Assembly: GCA_013400975.1 (NCBI GenBank)
Contig: WBMZ01010243.1
Location: forward strand, 248,001-312,000
Direction of reading: 5' to 3'
Length of the DNA stretch: 64,000 nt
DNA from: Atrichornis clamosus
Taxonomy: Eukaryota; Chordata; Aves; Passeriformes; Menuridae
Shown: piece after piece, positions 12,101 through 23,570 of the stretch
How the letters are laid out: every line of letters begins with the position of its first letter
How positions within the stretch are numbered: the stretch's first letter is position 1
Notes under the pieces: model-generated
What the model was told of the DNA's origin: nothing
The model's input: only the letters and a program-made list of their open reading frames with translations
The model's database searches: none
Translations under genes and position numbers: made by a program

Positions 12101-12472
12101 CCAGTTTATAATGCTATCCCTACTTGAAACTCATTGGACGTCTCTTCCACCCAAAGAACAGCCCACAGACATCAGTGTGGATCACCTGGGACCCAATCCA
12201 ATCCTTCTTACAATTATAATGTGTAGGGATTCCTGCAGACCAACCGGCACTTTTTCCCAGTGAACAGTTGTCAAAACTTCCTCTTGGATAGGCTCTCCAA
12301 TATATGTGCTATGATCTTCTGATCCTTGACCATAGAAAAGTTTTCCTATAAGCCTCATGTCAGACAGGGTCTTGGAAAGCCTTAAACTGCTTTATAAATA
12401 TAAATGTTTAAAAAAACCTGAAAGAAAATTCCTTCTGTAGGAATGTATAACTAGCAAAATGGGACATTTCAC
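9146..12472. other. Intronic sequence, nothing firm
   Basis: AT-rich sequence with no gene. Minor features: a 10-11 bp duplication (CTATACTTTT) at 10440-10461, and T-runs near 11338. The stretch 12060-12470, left of the CR1 remnant, may belong to the same old element but shows no clear match. Confidence 0.55.
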
Positions 12473-12569
12473 ATTCTCTGATCGTCCTGTACATGCTGTG
12501 TGATGACACTCAAGATAATCTGCTCCATGACCTTCCCTGACATGAGGTCAGACTGATATGAACTCTACA
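12473..12569 (-). mobile_element. CR1 LINE remnant, reverse transcriptase segment
   Basis: On the minus strand the translation contains a run matching the conserved N-terminal part of the CR1 reverse transcriptase: SLTS, then after a one-base frame change GKVMEQIILSVITQHVQ. The flanks do not extend the match. It is an old, short, frameshifted fragment. Confidence 0.6.
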
Positions 12570-13207
12570 AATCTCTTTTGCATTAACTATATTATTTCAA
12601 GTGTCAGTTCTCCTGCAATAAACATCTGTTTCTGACATGGTAAAGGACTGATGTTGTCTCATGGACCACAGTACTGTTGAAAGGTAGCATGTTCCAAAGC
12701 CAGTTTCACTCTAAAGTGACTAATTACTAATGCTTTAATTACTAGATTCTAACAATAAATTCATTAACCCCCACACTTCTTTGTATAAAACATAGTCATA
12801 GGGTCACACATATAAAAGATGACATTTGAATTTTACCTTAACAAGGAGTAAATATCCTTCCCCTTTTCTAGCTTAGTCAGACACTGGAAGCAAAATTAAA
12901 GAAACACAACTAGGTCCAATTTTATATCTGCGTCAACTACTTTATCATGGCAAGCCACAATATCTATGCATTTTTATTTTAACCTGTTTTAATGTTAATC
13001 AAATGTTAAATTAATTCTGGAGTAACTTAATACTGGAGCATTCTTTTTCTCAAATGCTGAACTCTGTCACTGCATAATCCCACATCATCCATCCCAATGC
13101 GTTCTCCTGAGGTATCCAAGACTTAGTGCATATCTTTAGAAAATATATTAACAGATTCAAGAATTGATAATGTAGATCTGCCTGGAAAAAATTTCTTTAA
13201 CAAAGAG
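12570..13207. other. Intronic sequence, nothing recognised
   Basis: AT-rich non-coding sequence without recognisable genes or repeat families. Confidence 0.6.
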
Positions 13208-13252
13208 GCAGCTTGGTGAAATGCAGCTTGGTGAATGCAGCTTGGTGAAAAT
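13208..13252. repeat. Minisatellite, GCAGCTTGGTGAA unit, three copies
   Basis: Three head-to-tail copies starting at 13208, 13223 and 13237 share GCAGCTTGGTGAA and differ only in one to three trailing A/T bases. Confidence 0.9.
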
Positions 13253-15629
13253 CAAAGATTTTAAAGGACTGAGAAACAGTGGCAAATTATACAAGTTATT
13301 CTCTTTCTGTCCAGACCTTGTATAAATCCAAGAATCATAAATTATAAAGATAGAATAGATGTTACCTCTCTGAAACTTTATACTACAATGTCTTATAGAG
13401 AAAAATAATAGATTGTTTTTTACACAGACATGGTTTTAAAATTGATGACTATATATTTATTTGATGGAATATCTTCTCTACGTAGGCTGCTTATAGCCTG
13501 CTTGTCGAAATCACTGGCCAAATTCAAAGTATTACTACATCAATGTGAAATTCATATCAGATCCCAGAAAGCTAGCTTATACCACTTCAGCAAATGATAA
13601 TTTTTACTAAAGTTTTGTTTATCTATTCAAGTTACCAACAGAGTATCATGCCCAGTATCAGCAGAGTTGCCTGCTTGTGCAGCTGTTCAGACTCTTAAAT
13701 GCTGATACATTATTCTATGTTCATAAGCTCAGCCCAAGCTTGCATTTTTAACAGGTTGCATGAGTGAAAATCATAGGTAAAAATTTACTCCTCCAGAAAC
13801 CAAAGGGAGTTTTGCATTTGCTTTCAGTGCAGTCAGGGCTCCATGTCATATATCAATAAGAATTTGCTATAAAGTGCCAGTTGCAGATTATCGCTGATGT
13901 AAGCACTAGAGCTTTGATGCCATTCTTTTAGGATAGTTTTCAGGGAGATGGAAGTGTAATTTTCATTTAATTAAAACTGTCACAGAACATAAAAGGAAAA
14001 AAATAGTAACTGAGACAGCTAAAAAAGAGTTCTTATTTATGAAAATGTGCTATAAAAACCCAGCAATATAATATTTTAAAATGTCAATATATTAATGCAG
14101 CTGATTTAAAGCAGCTGTCATACCTTATGGTAACAAATATCTTCCAGAAAAGGAGAACTATAGTAAAAAAGGCCCAAGTACTGAATTCAGGTTATTTATT
14201 TCATTCTGTATACTGAAAGTCACAGAGTTACTACAGAAAAAGTATGATCTGGTCAATATTTAAAGAGAGCAATAAAACACGACACAGCTAATGAAGCTGT
14301 CATTCAAACATATGCATTTCCTCATGCATAGGTATACCTGATACACTTAAATACAGCTGAACACTATTTTTCAAAAGCTACTTCTTTTTTTCCTTTCAAG
14401 GAAATACTTTCTGAACTTTTGAATTCTAACTGCTGCTCTAGTCTGAGCACATAAAAAGTACAGTTGAATGACAAAAGTGCTATTGTGTTTAGTTCTCTCC
14501 GGCTAACTATTTCCTGGATTCTTGTCTGCACTTTCTGCTTCAGAAAGATGCATAAGTACACAAAATATTTTCAAGGAGTCATTAGCAGGTGCCTATGTAA
14601 CCACTTATTGTGGACATGGATAGTGCATGAAAAGTCCTCCCATGAAGTATGCACCTGAAGATTTTGGGCACCATCAGGCACTCTCTTACAAGAGTATTTC
14701 ACATCAGTTCCATGTGGTTGTGAGCCACTAAGAACAATGATAAATAAAATGCCAATGTTCCATTTAAATATCAATGATATATAGCAAGTATGGTCCAGAA
14801 CTGTGTTGCCTTGCAGATCTCCATTACATAGTGAACTTTTTAAGCTGGAAGATTACACAATTAATTGTAGAGTGGATTTTGCTATTTCCCTATAGGCAAA
14901 TACAATTATTTGCCTATTTCTAGCTGTATCCACCTGTGTAAGAATGCCTAATGGCAGCTATTACCAAGTAATTGTCTGTCAATGTCTGTCCTTGATCCGC
15001 AAGAACAGTTTTAAAACGTGGGTTCAAGAACCTTCGGAGAAACACCTTAATTTCTTTATTTGTATTGCTGTTCATATTCTCAATACTTTAGAAAGCTCAG
15101 GAAGTGACAGGGCACAATCACAGCAACTAGAACCAGTAAAAACTACAGGGAGTTCTGTCTCACATTCTTCACATAGAAACAGAGAGACTTCCTTTACTAG
15201 ACCTGATTTTTGAACTGGGATCTAAATCTCAGAAGGATTTCATGGAAGACAAGACAGCTGTTGTGTATCAGAGATAAGGAACATGCACAGATTTAAGAAC
15301 TTCCTCTAACACTGCAGCCATGGATCTAAATCTAAGCTATGACTCTCTGGGAGGGCACGATGGAAAACCAAATTTTTTTATATAGGGGAAAGAAAGTGAT
15401 ATACATAATACATTCCTGTGTCTGCTTTTCTTTATATTCTTTTCCTTTCCAGAAGTGTGAAGGCAATATTTTTCTCTGTAATTCTAAAAAAAATTGTCTG
15501 AATTTAGTCTGATTTCTCAGATGGAATAAACTGGAATTGTTTCATTCAAGTCAATGAAGCCAGATGATTTTTATTCCAGTTGAAGTCTGTGATCCTTGGT
15601 ACCCTCCAAACTAGACTGAACCATTCTTG
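13253..15629. other. Intronic sequence, nothing recognised
   Basis: AT-rich. Random ORFs of up to about 90 codons occur (for example 14944-15213) without domains or splice context. Confidence 0.6.
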
Positions 15630-15988
15630 AAAAATAAGGTCTCTGGGGAGATCTTAGAGCAGCCTTCTGTTACCTAGAGGGGGCATACAAGGAAGCTGGA
15701 GAGGGTCATTTCACAAGGGCATGTAGTGATGAGACATGAGAAAACGGCTTTAAACTGAAAGAAGGCAGGCTTAGATTAGATATTTGCTGTGAGGGTGGTG
15801 AGACATGAACAGGTTTCCCAGAGAAGCTGTGGGTGCCCCATGGCAGGAGGTGTTCAAGGCCAGGTTGGATGGGACTTTGAGCAACCTGCTCCAGTGGAAA
15901 GTGTCACTGCCCATGGCAGGAGGGCTGCACTGGATGATCTTTAACGTCCTATCCAACCCAAACCACTCTATAATTTTATGGTTTTATG
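15630..15988 (+). mobile_element. CR1 LINE, 3' end, 5'-truncated
   Basis: This is the C-terminal end of CR1 ORF2 plus the short 3' end. The translation near 15808 reads NRFPREAVGAPWQEVFKARL, the usual CR1 C-terminus, followed by the nucleotide motif CTGCCCATGGCAGGAGG and the GATGATCTTTAACGTCC tail. The 3' terminus shows degenerate octamer copies (TATAATTTTATGGTTTTATG) at about 15970-15988. A short deletion removes bases near 15780-15785. The copy is truncated and inactive. Confidence 0.92.
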
Positions 15989-18294
15989 AATATCAGGATG
16001 GTCAGACAATGAAAATGCAGCTTTTGTAAAATAGACTTAACATGGTAAAGATAAGAATAACAGTTTTATTTTAACTATGTAATAAAGAATTCTGATTGCT
16101 GAAATGCTAAAAGTATGGTAATAATACATTAAGAGTAGTCTTAATTTTAGTTCTCAAAAAATAAACTTTCCTTTTTCTGAATATTTATTTCCTTTCTCTC
16201 TTTTTTCTTTCTTAGTACCATAACACATAGGGTTGCAATGATAGTTATGAAATAAAAACAGCAGACATAATCCAGAATGATGGAAGAGAGGTCCTTATCT
16301 TCTCCTTTACAATGTGTAATGTCTGGTGTACATGGGATTTAAGAGGTTTTACACTGACTAATAGATGGTAATAGCTTAGGGTTATATATTGACTTTTCTC
16401 TAGATGTTTCCCTGTGAGTTTTAAATTCCACACTGACAAACGACATATATATAACAGTTACCTTATTCTCCACTGAAATCTAGCTATTTCTGGAGAGAAA
16501 TGTAGCAGGATTTTTTATATTTTACCATGTTATATCAAGAAATACTGAAGACTGCTATCTTCAACTGCAATCAAAGCAAACTTTAGAAATGGGGGCTATA
16601 TATCTATGCTCAAATTTGACATAAAACAACAATTAGGGTAAACTTCCCTAGTGTTTTGGAAAGTGCATTTTCAGAAAAGGATTTGACTCCAAGTGGAGTG
16701 GATTTCTCGTTCAGTTGTATCATGTTAGAGAACAGTTATTTCTGTCAGAACAGCACCACAGCACTGCTGTAGAATTAGTTTGGGAGAAAAGTCTGCTTTT
16801 AGGAATTTGGCAATATAGCTTCTTGCAACTTTCCATTTTGTTCAGCAGATGCAATGGATCCTCTTTAGGAGAGATGGAAAGCTAGGTATCCAATGTGAAG
16901 GGACTTGTACCCTACATCCTTTAGTCAAGAGTAAACTAAGCATACTGATAATCTTTCTATCTCTATTTGCAGAAGCATGTGCTAGACAGTCTCTCTTATC
17001 CCTGGCATTTGTCCTGAGTGAGACAGGACATGAGGGATTACTTGGGACACAGACATGAATTATCTTACCTCTTCCTCAGAGAGGAACCATCTTTTGGTGG
17101 GATCTATTAACATTCAATATCTGCTGTCCAGACTGCCTTGAGAAACTTTTCTTACTTAGGACGGGTAACAAATTAATGCTCAGTGGCAAACACTGGGATT
17201 TAAAGTCCACTTATAGGTAACCACAGGAAGAGAGCCAAGCTGTATTAAAACTTTTCATAAGACTTTACAGTTGTTTAAAGAGGGAAAGTTTTCTGCAGCT
17301 CCATAAAGCAGCCCAGCAAGACTGTAGTATACTGAAGTCCACAAAACAGCTTAATAGTTTCTCCTTAATGCATAAGAGTAGCATGGTAAGTCACCTTTCA
17401 ATTTAATTAAGGGTCTTCTAAGAACTGACAAAATTCATTTTTCCTTCTTAAAGAGTGCTAAATCCTCCTTTTAAAATTTCATTTACTTGCAGTCTGGTGT
17501 CTAAGTTGTCAGCAATTTCTTTTTTTCTGAAGTGTAGTACAAATTACTAAGTTCAAAATTATATAGCAGCAAAAAGAAAAGACTTTTTTCTTTTAATGGT
17601 TTGGGGTGCTTTTCTTCTCATCAGGGTCCCACACATTTACACTAAATACAGCTTCATTTTTCAAAATGAAATTTAATAAGCAGTACCTTGGAGTGAGAAA
17701 TGCACTTACTAGACCATATTCAATTGCTCTTTGATGTTATTCTTTATCTCCCAATTTTTACTAAAAGGCAAAGTAAGAACAGAGTAAGAAATTAGAGAAA
17801 TAAATCTATTAGTGATTGCTGAAAATACAAACAGACAATGCAGCAGCAGCAGACAGTATACCTGGAAGTTGCTGTCTTTTCCCTAAATTCTGATTTTCAG
17901 ATTGTTGGTTCAAGGATTTTGAACTGGGGTTTTCTCCACCTTCCTTGCTGACTGCAATGAATAATGGCAATTGCCACTGGCAATCCAATGGTCATTGGCC
18001 ATGGTGGCACAATCATCAACAACATGAATAAAATTCAAAGATCCAGACTTCATACTTCAACTAAAATGACCTGGCTTTTTATTCTCCTGGGAAAAAGGTC
18101 CTTTTTTCTGAATACATGCTGAATTTTGCTATTTTTGGAATGTTCTCTCAATGTGAAGTTTCAATTTCAATTCAGTGCATAAAGATCACTTCATTCAACA
18201 CCAAATTAGTTATGGATGCTGAGCCAGTGTTCTATGTCATGTAGAAAGTCCTGACTGTGCTGTAATAGTGGTTACTGTCAAAAATAAAATTCAC
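15989..18294. other. Intronic sequence, nothing recognised
   Basis: AT-rich non-coding sequence. A short CAG run lies at 17841-17852. No gene was recognised. Confidence 0.6.
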
Positions 18295-18345
18295 AGACCA
18301 GATCCACAGCTTGTATAAATCAGTGTAGCTTCACTGGTACAGGTT
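18295..18345. repeat. Ancient amniote palindromic repeat, one arm
   Basis: CCAGATCCACAGCTTGTATA followed by AATCAGTGTAGCTTCACTG resembles one arm of a dispersed palindromic family frequent in turtles and crocodilians. The second arm is not clear here. Assigned from memory of the motif. Confidence 0.4.
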
Positions 18346-21300
18346 CTGTCTCACTGTATCCATTTAAATAGTTTCTCAAACTCCTGATCCAACATTTTTA
18401 TCCAGGTGCTGGTTCAGGTAACGGTGGGCAAGTGTGCATACACTTAAAAAAACCACCACCAACAACAACAAAGGATACCACCTCTCTTTGTTCACTGATC
18501 ATGAGCAAGAATGACAATGAGTTTTTTTAATATTTGTTTGGTAATTAGTTCATTATATTCTCATGAAAATTATATTTAATGTAGTATTTCTCAAAAATAT
18601 TTCAACTTAATCAACAACAGGGTCATAAAGATCCTCTACAGCAATTTGTGTCTCTGTCCTTTACAATGACAATTGGATTTCTGTCACAAGGAATAAACAA
18701 AGGGAGGTTTCTAGTAGATGTGGATGATGGTTATGAGGAATTCAGTGTTTGATATGCATGACAGTCTTCTCTCTGGAATGAAGACATTAAAAGGCTTAGA
18801 TTATAAGTATTTAAATTTAAATTCCATTTTCACTCCTCTCCTGATGAGCTATGGTTTGCCAAAGCCATGCCAAAATCAACAAACAAATACAGAATCAAAG
18901 ATCCCAAATTCAAACTTTCTTTTTTTGTATAAACAATGTTGTTTTTATGATAATATTAAATCCACCTTATGAAAGTATACTTTAATCAACAGGTACTAAA
19001 GGATCAGCTACTTTGAACTGCGGAAATCAAATGAATCACTTTATCTCCCCTATTTGCCTGGTCACCTCACTCAAGGATAACTCCTGTGCTGTTAACCAAG
19101 GAAGTGATTAGGACGACTTCAAAAGAGAAGCTGAAATGTTTCTATGACATTGCTGTTTCCCACTTGTCCCTTCAGGCAAATGTCATACCTCTTACCAGTA
19201 TCACATTCTCTTATGCAATATGCAAAAATATCACCTTGATGTTTAAAGTTGCAAATCCATCTTAAATGTGAGTTAACAATGTATATTGGAGAAGATCACA
19301 GCCTTCCATTATTTTGAATGTTTGATCTTAATGAGGCCTGAGAGCACTTCAGCTGAGTTAGAAAAAAAAGTATAGAACTACCAGGACTGTATTAGAAAAA
19401 AGTACTCATAGTCTTTGATGCAGATTCCTTTCTTACTTACAAGTATGAGCTCCTAAATGTTTGTTCTTTACTTAAAGCAGCTGACTACAAGATCTAGAAA
19501 ATGCAAAAAGGCTTTGCCAAGAGAATGCACTTCAAGAATTGTCTTGTAGTTTAAGATCAGTAGTTTATTGTCCAAAATGCATTTAAAAGTGCAATTTTGA
19601 TATTCTTTACAGTATCACTCAAAATGCCAGCATAGGAAGAAAATTATTCATACTCACTTAATACGGTAGAACTCTAGGTTTGCTGGAAATGAAAGTAGTA
19701 TTTGTCCAAATAAGTCAGTCTTTCAGGGATTTTTTCCCCCTATACTTGCTTGCTCACATGTAGTATCAGATACCCGTTGTATCTGCACAATTCTAAAAGA
19801 TCAATCTTCACAAGTTAATCTTAAACCTGTTATAGAAAAACAGAATTAAAACTTGGCTTTTGTAAACAGTTTAGGGATTTTTTTATCCCACCCTTTGTTC
19901 ACTCACAGTAAAGCCGAGTGGCGTGTGTGACATTTGCCATTAGTTGCAACTCTTGGTTGAAGAGAACAGCCCTGTGCCACAGCTAATGGGGTAACTCCTG
20001 TAATGCATGTAGCAGAACTTCTGTGCTGCAATACTGAAGATTATAAATTTCCACCCTGCTGCTGAAAGATGGTGGTGGGGTCATTACTCAGTCTGAGCTA
20101 AAGCTGGTTTGATCTTGAAACTCAGCAGAGTAGCTTCCTGACTCAAGATCATAGAGTTATACAGTCTTTCTCAATAAAGGGTCAGATTAAAAAAAATAAA
20201 TAAAAAGAAATCACAGGAGGGGAAAAAAAAATCAAGAAGCTCATTTCAGCTAATTACTGCAACCATATCTGGCTCATTAGTGCCACTGACTCATGTGGTG
20301 TGAAAAAACAACTGAAAAGGTTGCACACCAGCAAACTAAACATGGAAAATGCTCTTTTGTAATTATAAATGAAATAGAATCCTTGATTTATGATCAATTA
20401 TTCCTCTGACCATCTGAGATAACTTAAGAGGCAAATAGGTAAATAATGCAAACAATATACGGCTTGCCAGAAAAAAAAAAAAAAAGAAAATATATCTTCT
20501 TAATAAGCTGCCTTCTTATTTTTTTTTTAATTTTTTTTTCTTCATCTCCTCCCCCCATCCAAAACCACTGCCAATAGAACTTACTGAACAATAGCCTGTT
20601 ATGCAATACCCTGAAATGTACACAGTGGTTTTGATGATAATAAACTATTCAAAAGCCTGGAAATACTTTTTGCAGAGCCTGGGGATAAAAATCTAAAGAA
20701 TTTAATTTCTACAGACTTTACAAGAGAGTTTTACCCATCCTACAAGATAACCCCAAACCACTATCTAAAAGAAATAATTTTAATTAGGTTCTGAGGAGGA
20801 AATGCTGGTCCCAGTAAAATAATTAGAAAAACACTTTCTTTCCACAAGAGGTTCATTACACTCCATATGTTTTTAGAAGAAAAGAAATGTAGTCCTGTTC
20901 AACTTTTAGAAGATCTCTATTCTTTTCATCCTTATTAAAAGCTACATCTGATCCTCTCTCACTCATATGTATTTTCTTGTGAGTCAGTTAGAGATAAGCA
21001 TTAATACATGGAGATTGAAAGGATTGAAGTCAGCATGCTTCACAATAATCAGATCCTTAATTCCTGAAGTAGGAGCAAAGCATCTACCTAGTTTAAAGGA
21101 TCTGAGCCAGAGCTACTCTTTGTGGCTTGTTTTGCATTATTTGCTGTAATTTTCCTGGAGTTTTAAAAGCCTTCTCATATTGGATTCGAATGAGTAATAT
21201 ACAGATCACCTATTTCTAAGTTAGAAAGAAAGTCACGTCGTGATGTCCTCTATCCCTAATTTAGTATCATCCCTTAATATGTTTTTATTAGTGCTGCACT

Positions 21301-22361
21301 CCAGATAGAAATAAGAAAAAATGATGGAGCTGAGAAAGTGTAGAATTATAGTATGCAGTGGATGTTTATGCAGAGGATCTGAAACCATTACCAGTCCTTT
21401 GAGACAGTCCTGAGAGACTAGGATTCAACAACCTGAATATTGTGCCATGCAAATGAAACTGAATTGCTTCTGGGGAGAGGTAATGAAATGGGAAGATGAG
21501 TGTCTTCGTTACCATTTTCTATTTCATAGAATAATCATGCCTTAAAGCTGCTAAGACCAGTTCCTCAGATACTTGTTTGCAGTATGGAGTTCCAGACAAA
21601 TCATGACATTTACAAATGCTATTTCATCCTGCTAAGGACATTAGCCCAACTGACTGTCTATTCCATTGTTAGTTGAGAGGGGAGTACACCAACATACCAA
21701 AACATACATATTTCACGGAGACACATACTTAAAAAAGAGATAGGGACTGGAATTAAGGTCTCAAAAGAGGAAATTAACTCACTTGCCTACTGACTCACCC
21801 TAGCCTAGCCTTGTTTGAGGGTAGTCACATGATCCATTAATTTGAAATCTAATTATGCTCTACTACTAAGCACAAATGCAGGGAACTGCGTGTACCCAAG
21901 GAGATATTTCAAAGAGCTTTCCTCTGTGGAACGTCTGCAATACCTATTTTTAAATCAGGACCCAAGATTTTGCCTTCACTGAAATGAAGCTAATCTCTGC
22001 ACAGTGAACCAAAAGAGCATTCCCCTAATTAGTGGTGGCTGTATTGGGCCAGACACAAACATGAGAGAATTACATTCCAGTCCTCAGAATTACACAAAAT
22101 CTCCTTCAAATATGTCTGCAAATTGGCAAATATATTTTCCAATGTGACAAAAAAATTCACTTTTTTAAAAAAGAAGTTGATAGCTCAATATTTAAATTGC
22201 ATTAAATTTTAAGTTCTAGTTCATCCTTTGGACTTAACAACAGAGGGAAACAAATTTACCAACAAAGGGACAAATCTGTATAGTCTATCTAAAATTCACC
22301 CCAACTTCTCTAAGAGGGAATCACTTGGAAAAATCTTCCTTTGTTGAAGACTCATTTCTTT
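18346..22361. other. Intronic sequence; poly-A/T tracts at 20471-20541
   Basis: AT-rich. An A-run of 15 lies at 20471-20485 and a T-rich tract at 20519-20541. No genes or repeat families were recognised. Confidence 0.6.
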
Positions 22362-22586
22362 TTAAAACACAATTCTTATAGTGTAATTGATATCCTTATA
22401 TCCATAAAATACTATAGGTGCTGGATTAGGTGTTTCGTTTGAAAACATATCCAGCAGCATAACAGAGATGTACAGCTGGGATTCAGCACACACTAAGATG
22501 ACCTTCTGAAACCCTGCATCATCAAAGATTTCATCTAAAAATCCGTCACCCGTGGGTTTTGGTCCTTCTGAAACCTTGAAAATCAA
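22362..22586 (-). other. Protein-like minus-strand ORF, unrecognised; possible exon or pseudogene fragment
   Basis: The frame is open for 74 codons from a TTG at 22586 to a TAA at 22364-22362, with a TAA also two codons upstream of the TTG. The translation is balanced in composition, with an acidic stretch (DGFLDEIFDDAGF) followed by a hydrophobic strand-like run (KVILVCAESQLYISVMLLDM). This is unlike the low-complexity translations elsewhere in the intron. An AG with some pyrimidines (GATTTTCAAGGTTTCAG) lies at its start. No clear donor or polyadenylation signal follows. I do not recognise the family. It could be an unannotated exon, a decayed gene fragment or chance. Confidence 0.2.
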
Positions 22587-23388
22587 AGTACATTAAACAG
22601 AACATTTTGGTCTTATTACCATCGTCAGCACATACAATTCAATCAAAATTATCACAGCCAATAAAAATCAGCAAAGATCACTGGTTTTAAAATTACATGA
22701 TCACTAGAACAGGGAAATCACTACCAAATGCTAAAAACAGCTATGGATGGACAGTGCTTTTATAACCCATTAAAGGTATCTTAATTTGTACGTCGATATC
22801 AGGGTTCCCCTATTTCACATTGGAGCTTCAGAGGAGCTTTATCTGGACACAGTGTTCCATACCAGCGGCCCTGCAATCAGCAATAAAATATAATGAACCA
22901 GTGTTAACAGCATAGTGTGCTAAGTTTAGCAGCATGTCACTCAATGAGTTTTGCTAGTGTGGCCAGGAAAATTCCAACTTGCCTGCAAATTCAGATAGGA
23001 AGAGAGAAAATACCTTTTTCATCAAGTCTATGCTGCACATGTCATCTCTGGCTCTCACCACAGTTTTTTACCAGACCAATTAAAGACAGTCTGTCATTAT
23101 TACTAAAGTGTTCCTAAGTCCAGCTCCAGACACAGAAGGGCCTGGTGGCTTTATGGTTTATTATAGAAGTAGCTGGGTTTTCATTCCAAAGGCACCCAGA
23201 GCCAGTAAAATAAACTCTTCTCTTCTGCACACACAATTCTCCAGTTACATTGTTAGGTGCTTTCGGCTTCATTTGAAACATCAGGTATTGGTCACTGCTT
23301 AAATCAAGATGCTGGATGTCATGGCTGTGTGACCTGATCCAATATGGTAAAATCTCTCCCTGCAGGAAGCAGAGATCTCTCTATGTAA
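22587..23388. other. Intronic sequence, nothing recognised
   Basis: AT-rich on the left, becoming less so toward 23300. No gene or repeat was recognised. Confidence 0.55.
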
Positions 23389-23570
23389 CCGCAGCTGCTG
23401 CCGTAGTGATCACACTGCCTGCAGTGCCGTGTGTGCCGGGGGAATTTATGGGCATACACTGCAGGCAAAGGAGGCTGGGCAGCTGGGGGCAGAGCAGCCG
23501 GGGTGCGGATACACTGTGGATGGCCAGCAGTCCCCACCGGGCTGTACCGCAGCAGAAAATGAGAGCGCGA
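23389..23570. promoter_or_regulatory. Small CpG-bearing GC-rich block, possible regulatory element or exon
   Basis: About ten CpG dinucleotides fall between 23390 and 23569 in an intron that is otherwise AT-rich and CpG-poor. Overlapping open frames result: 128 codons on the plus strand from a GTG at 23429 to 23815, and 91 and 85 codons on the minus strand. The plus frame has no early ATG. A CpG cluster inside this gene could mark an alternative first exon or enhancer, or a recently inserted sequence. No TATA box or splice donor stands out. Confidence 0.3.

Noticed and set aside
15771..15956. Minus-strand ORF of 61 codons
   Set aside because: It is antisense to the CR1 3' end at 15630-15988.
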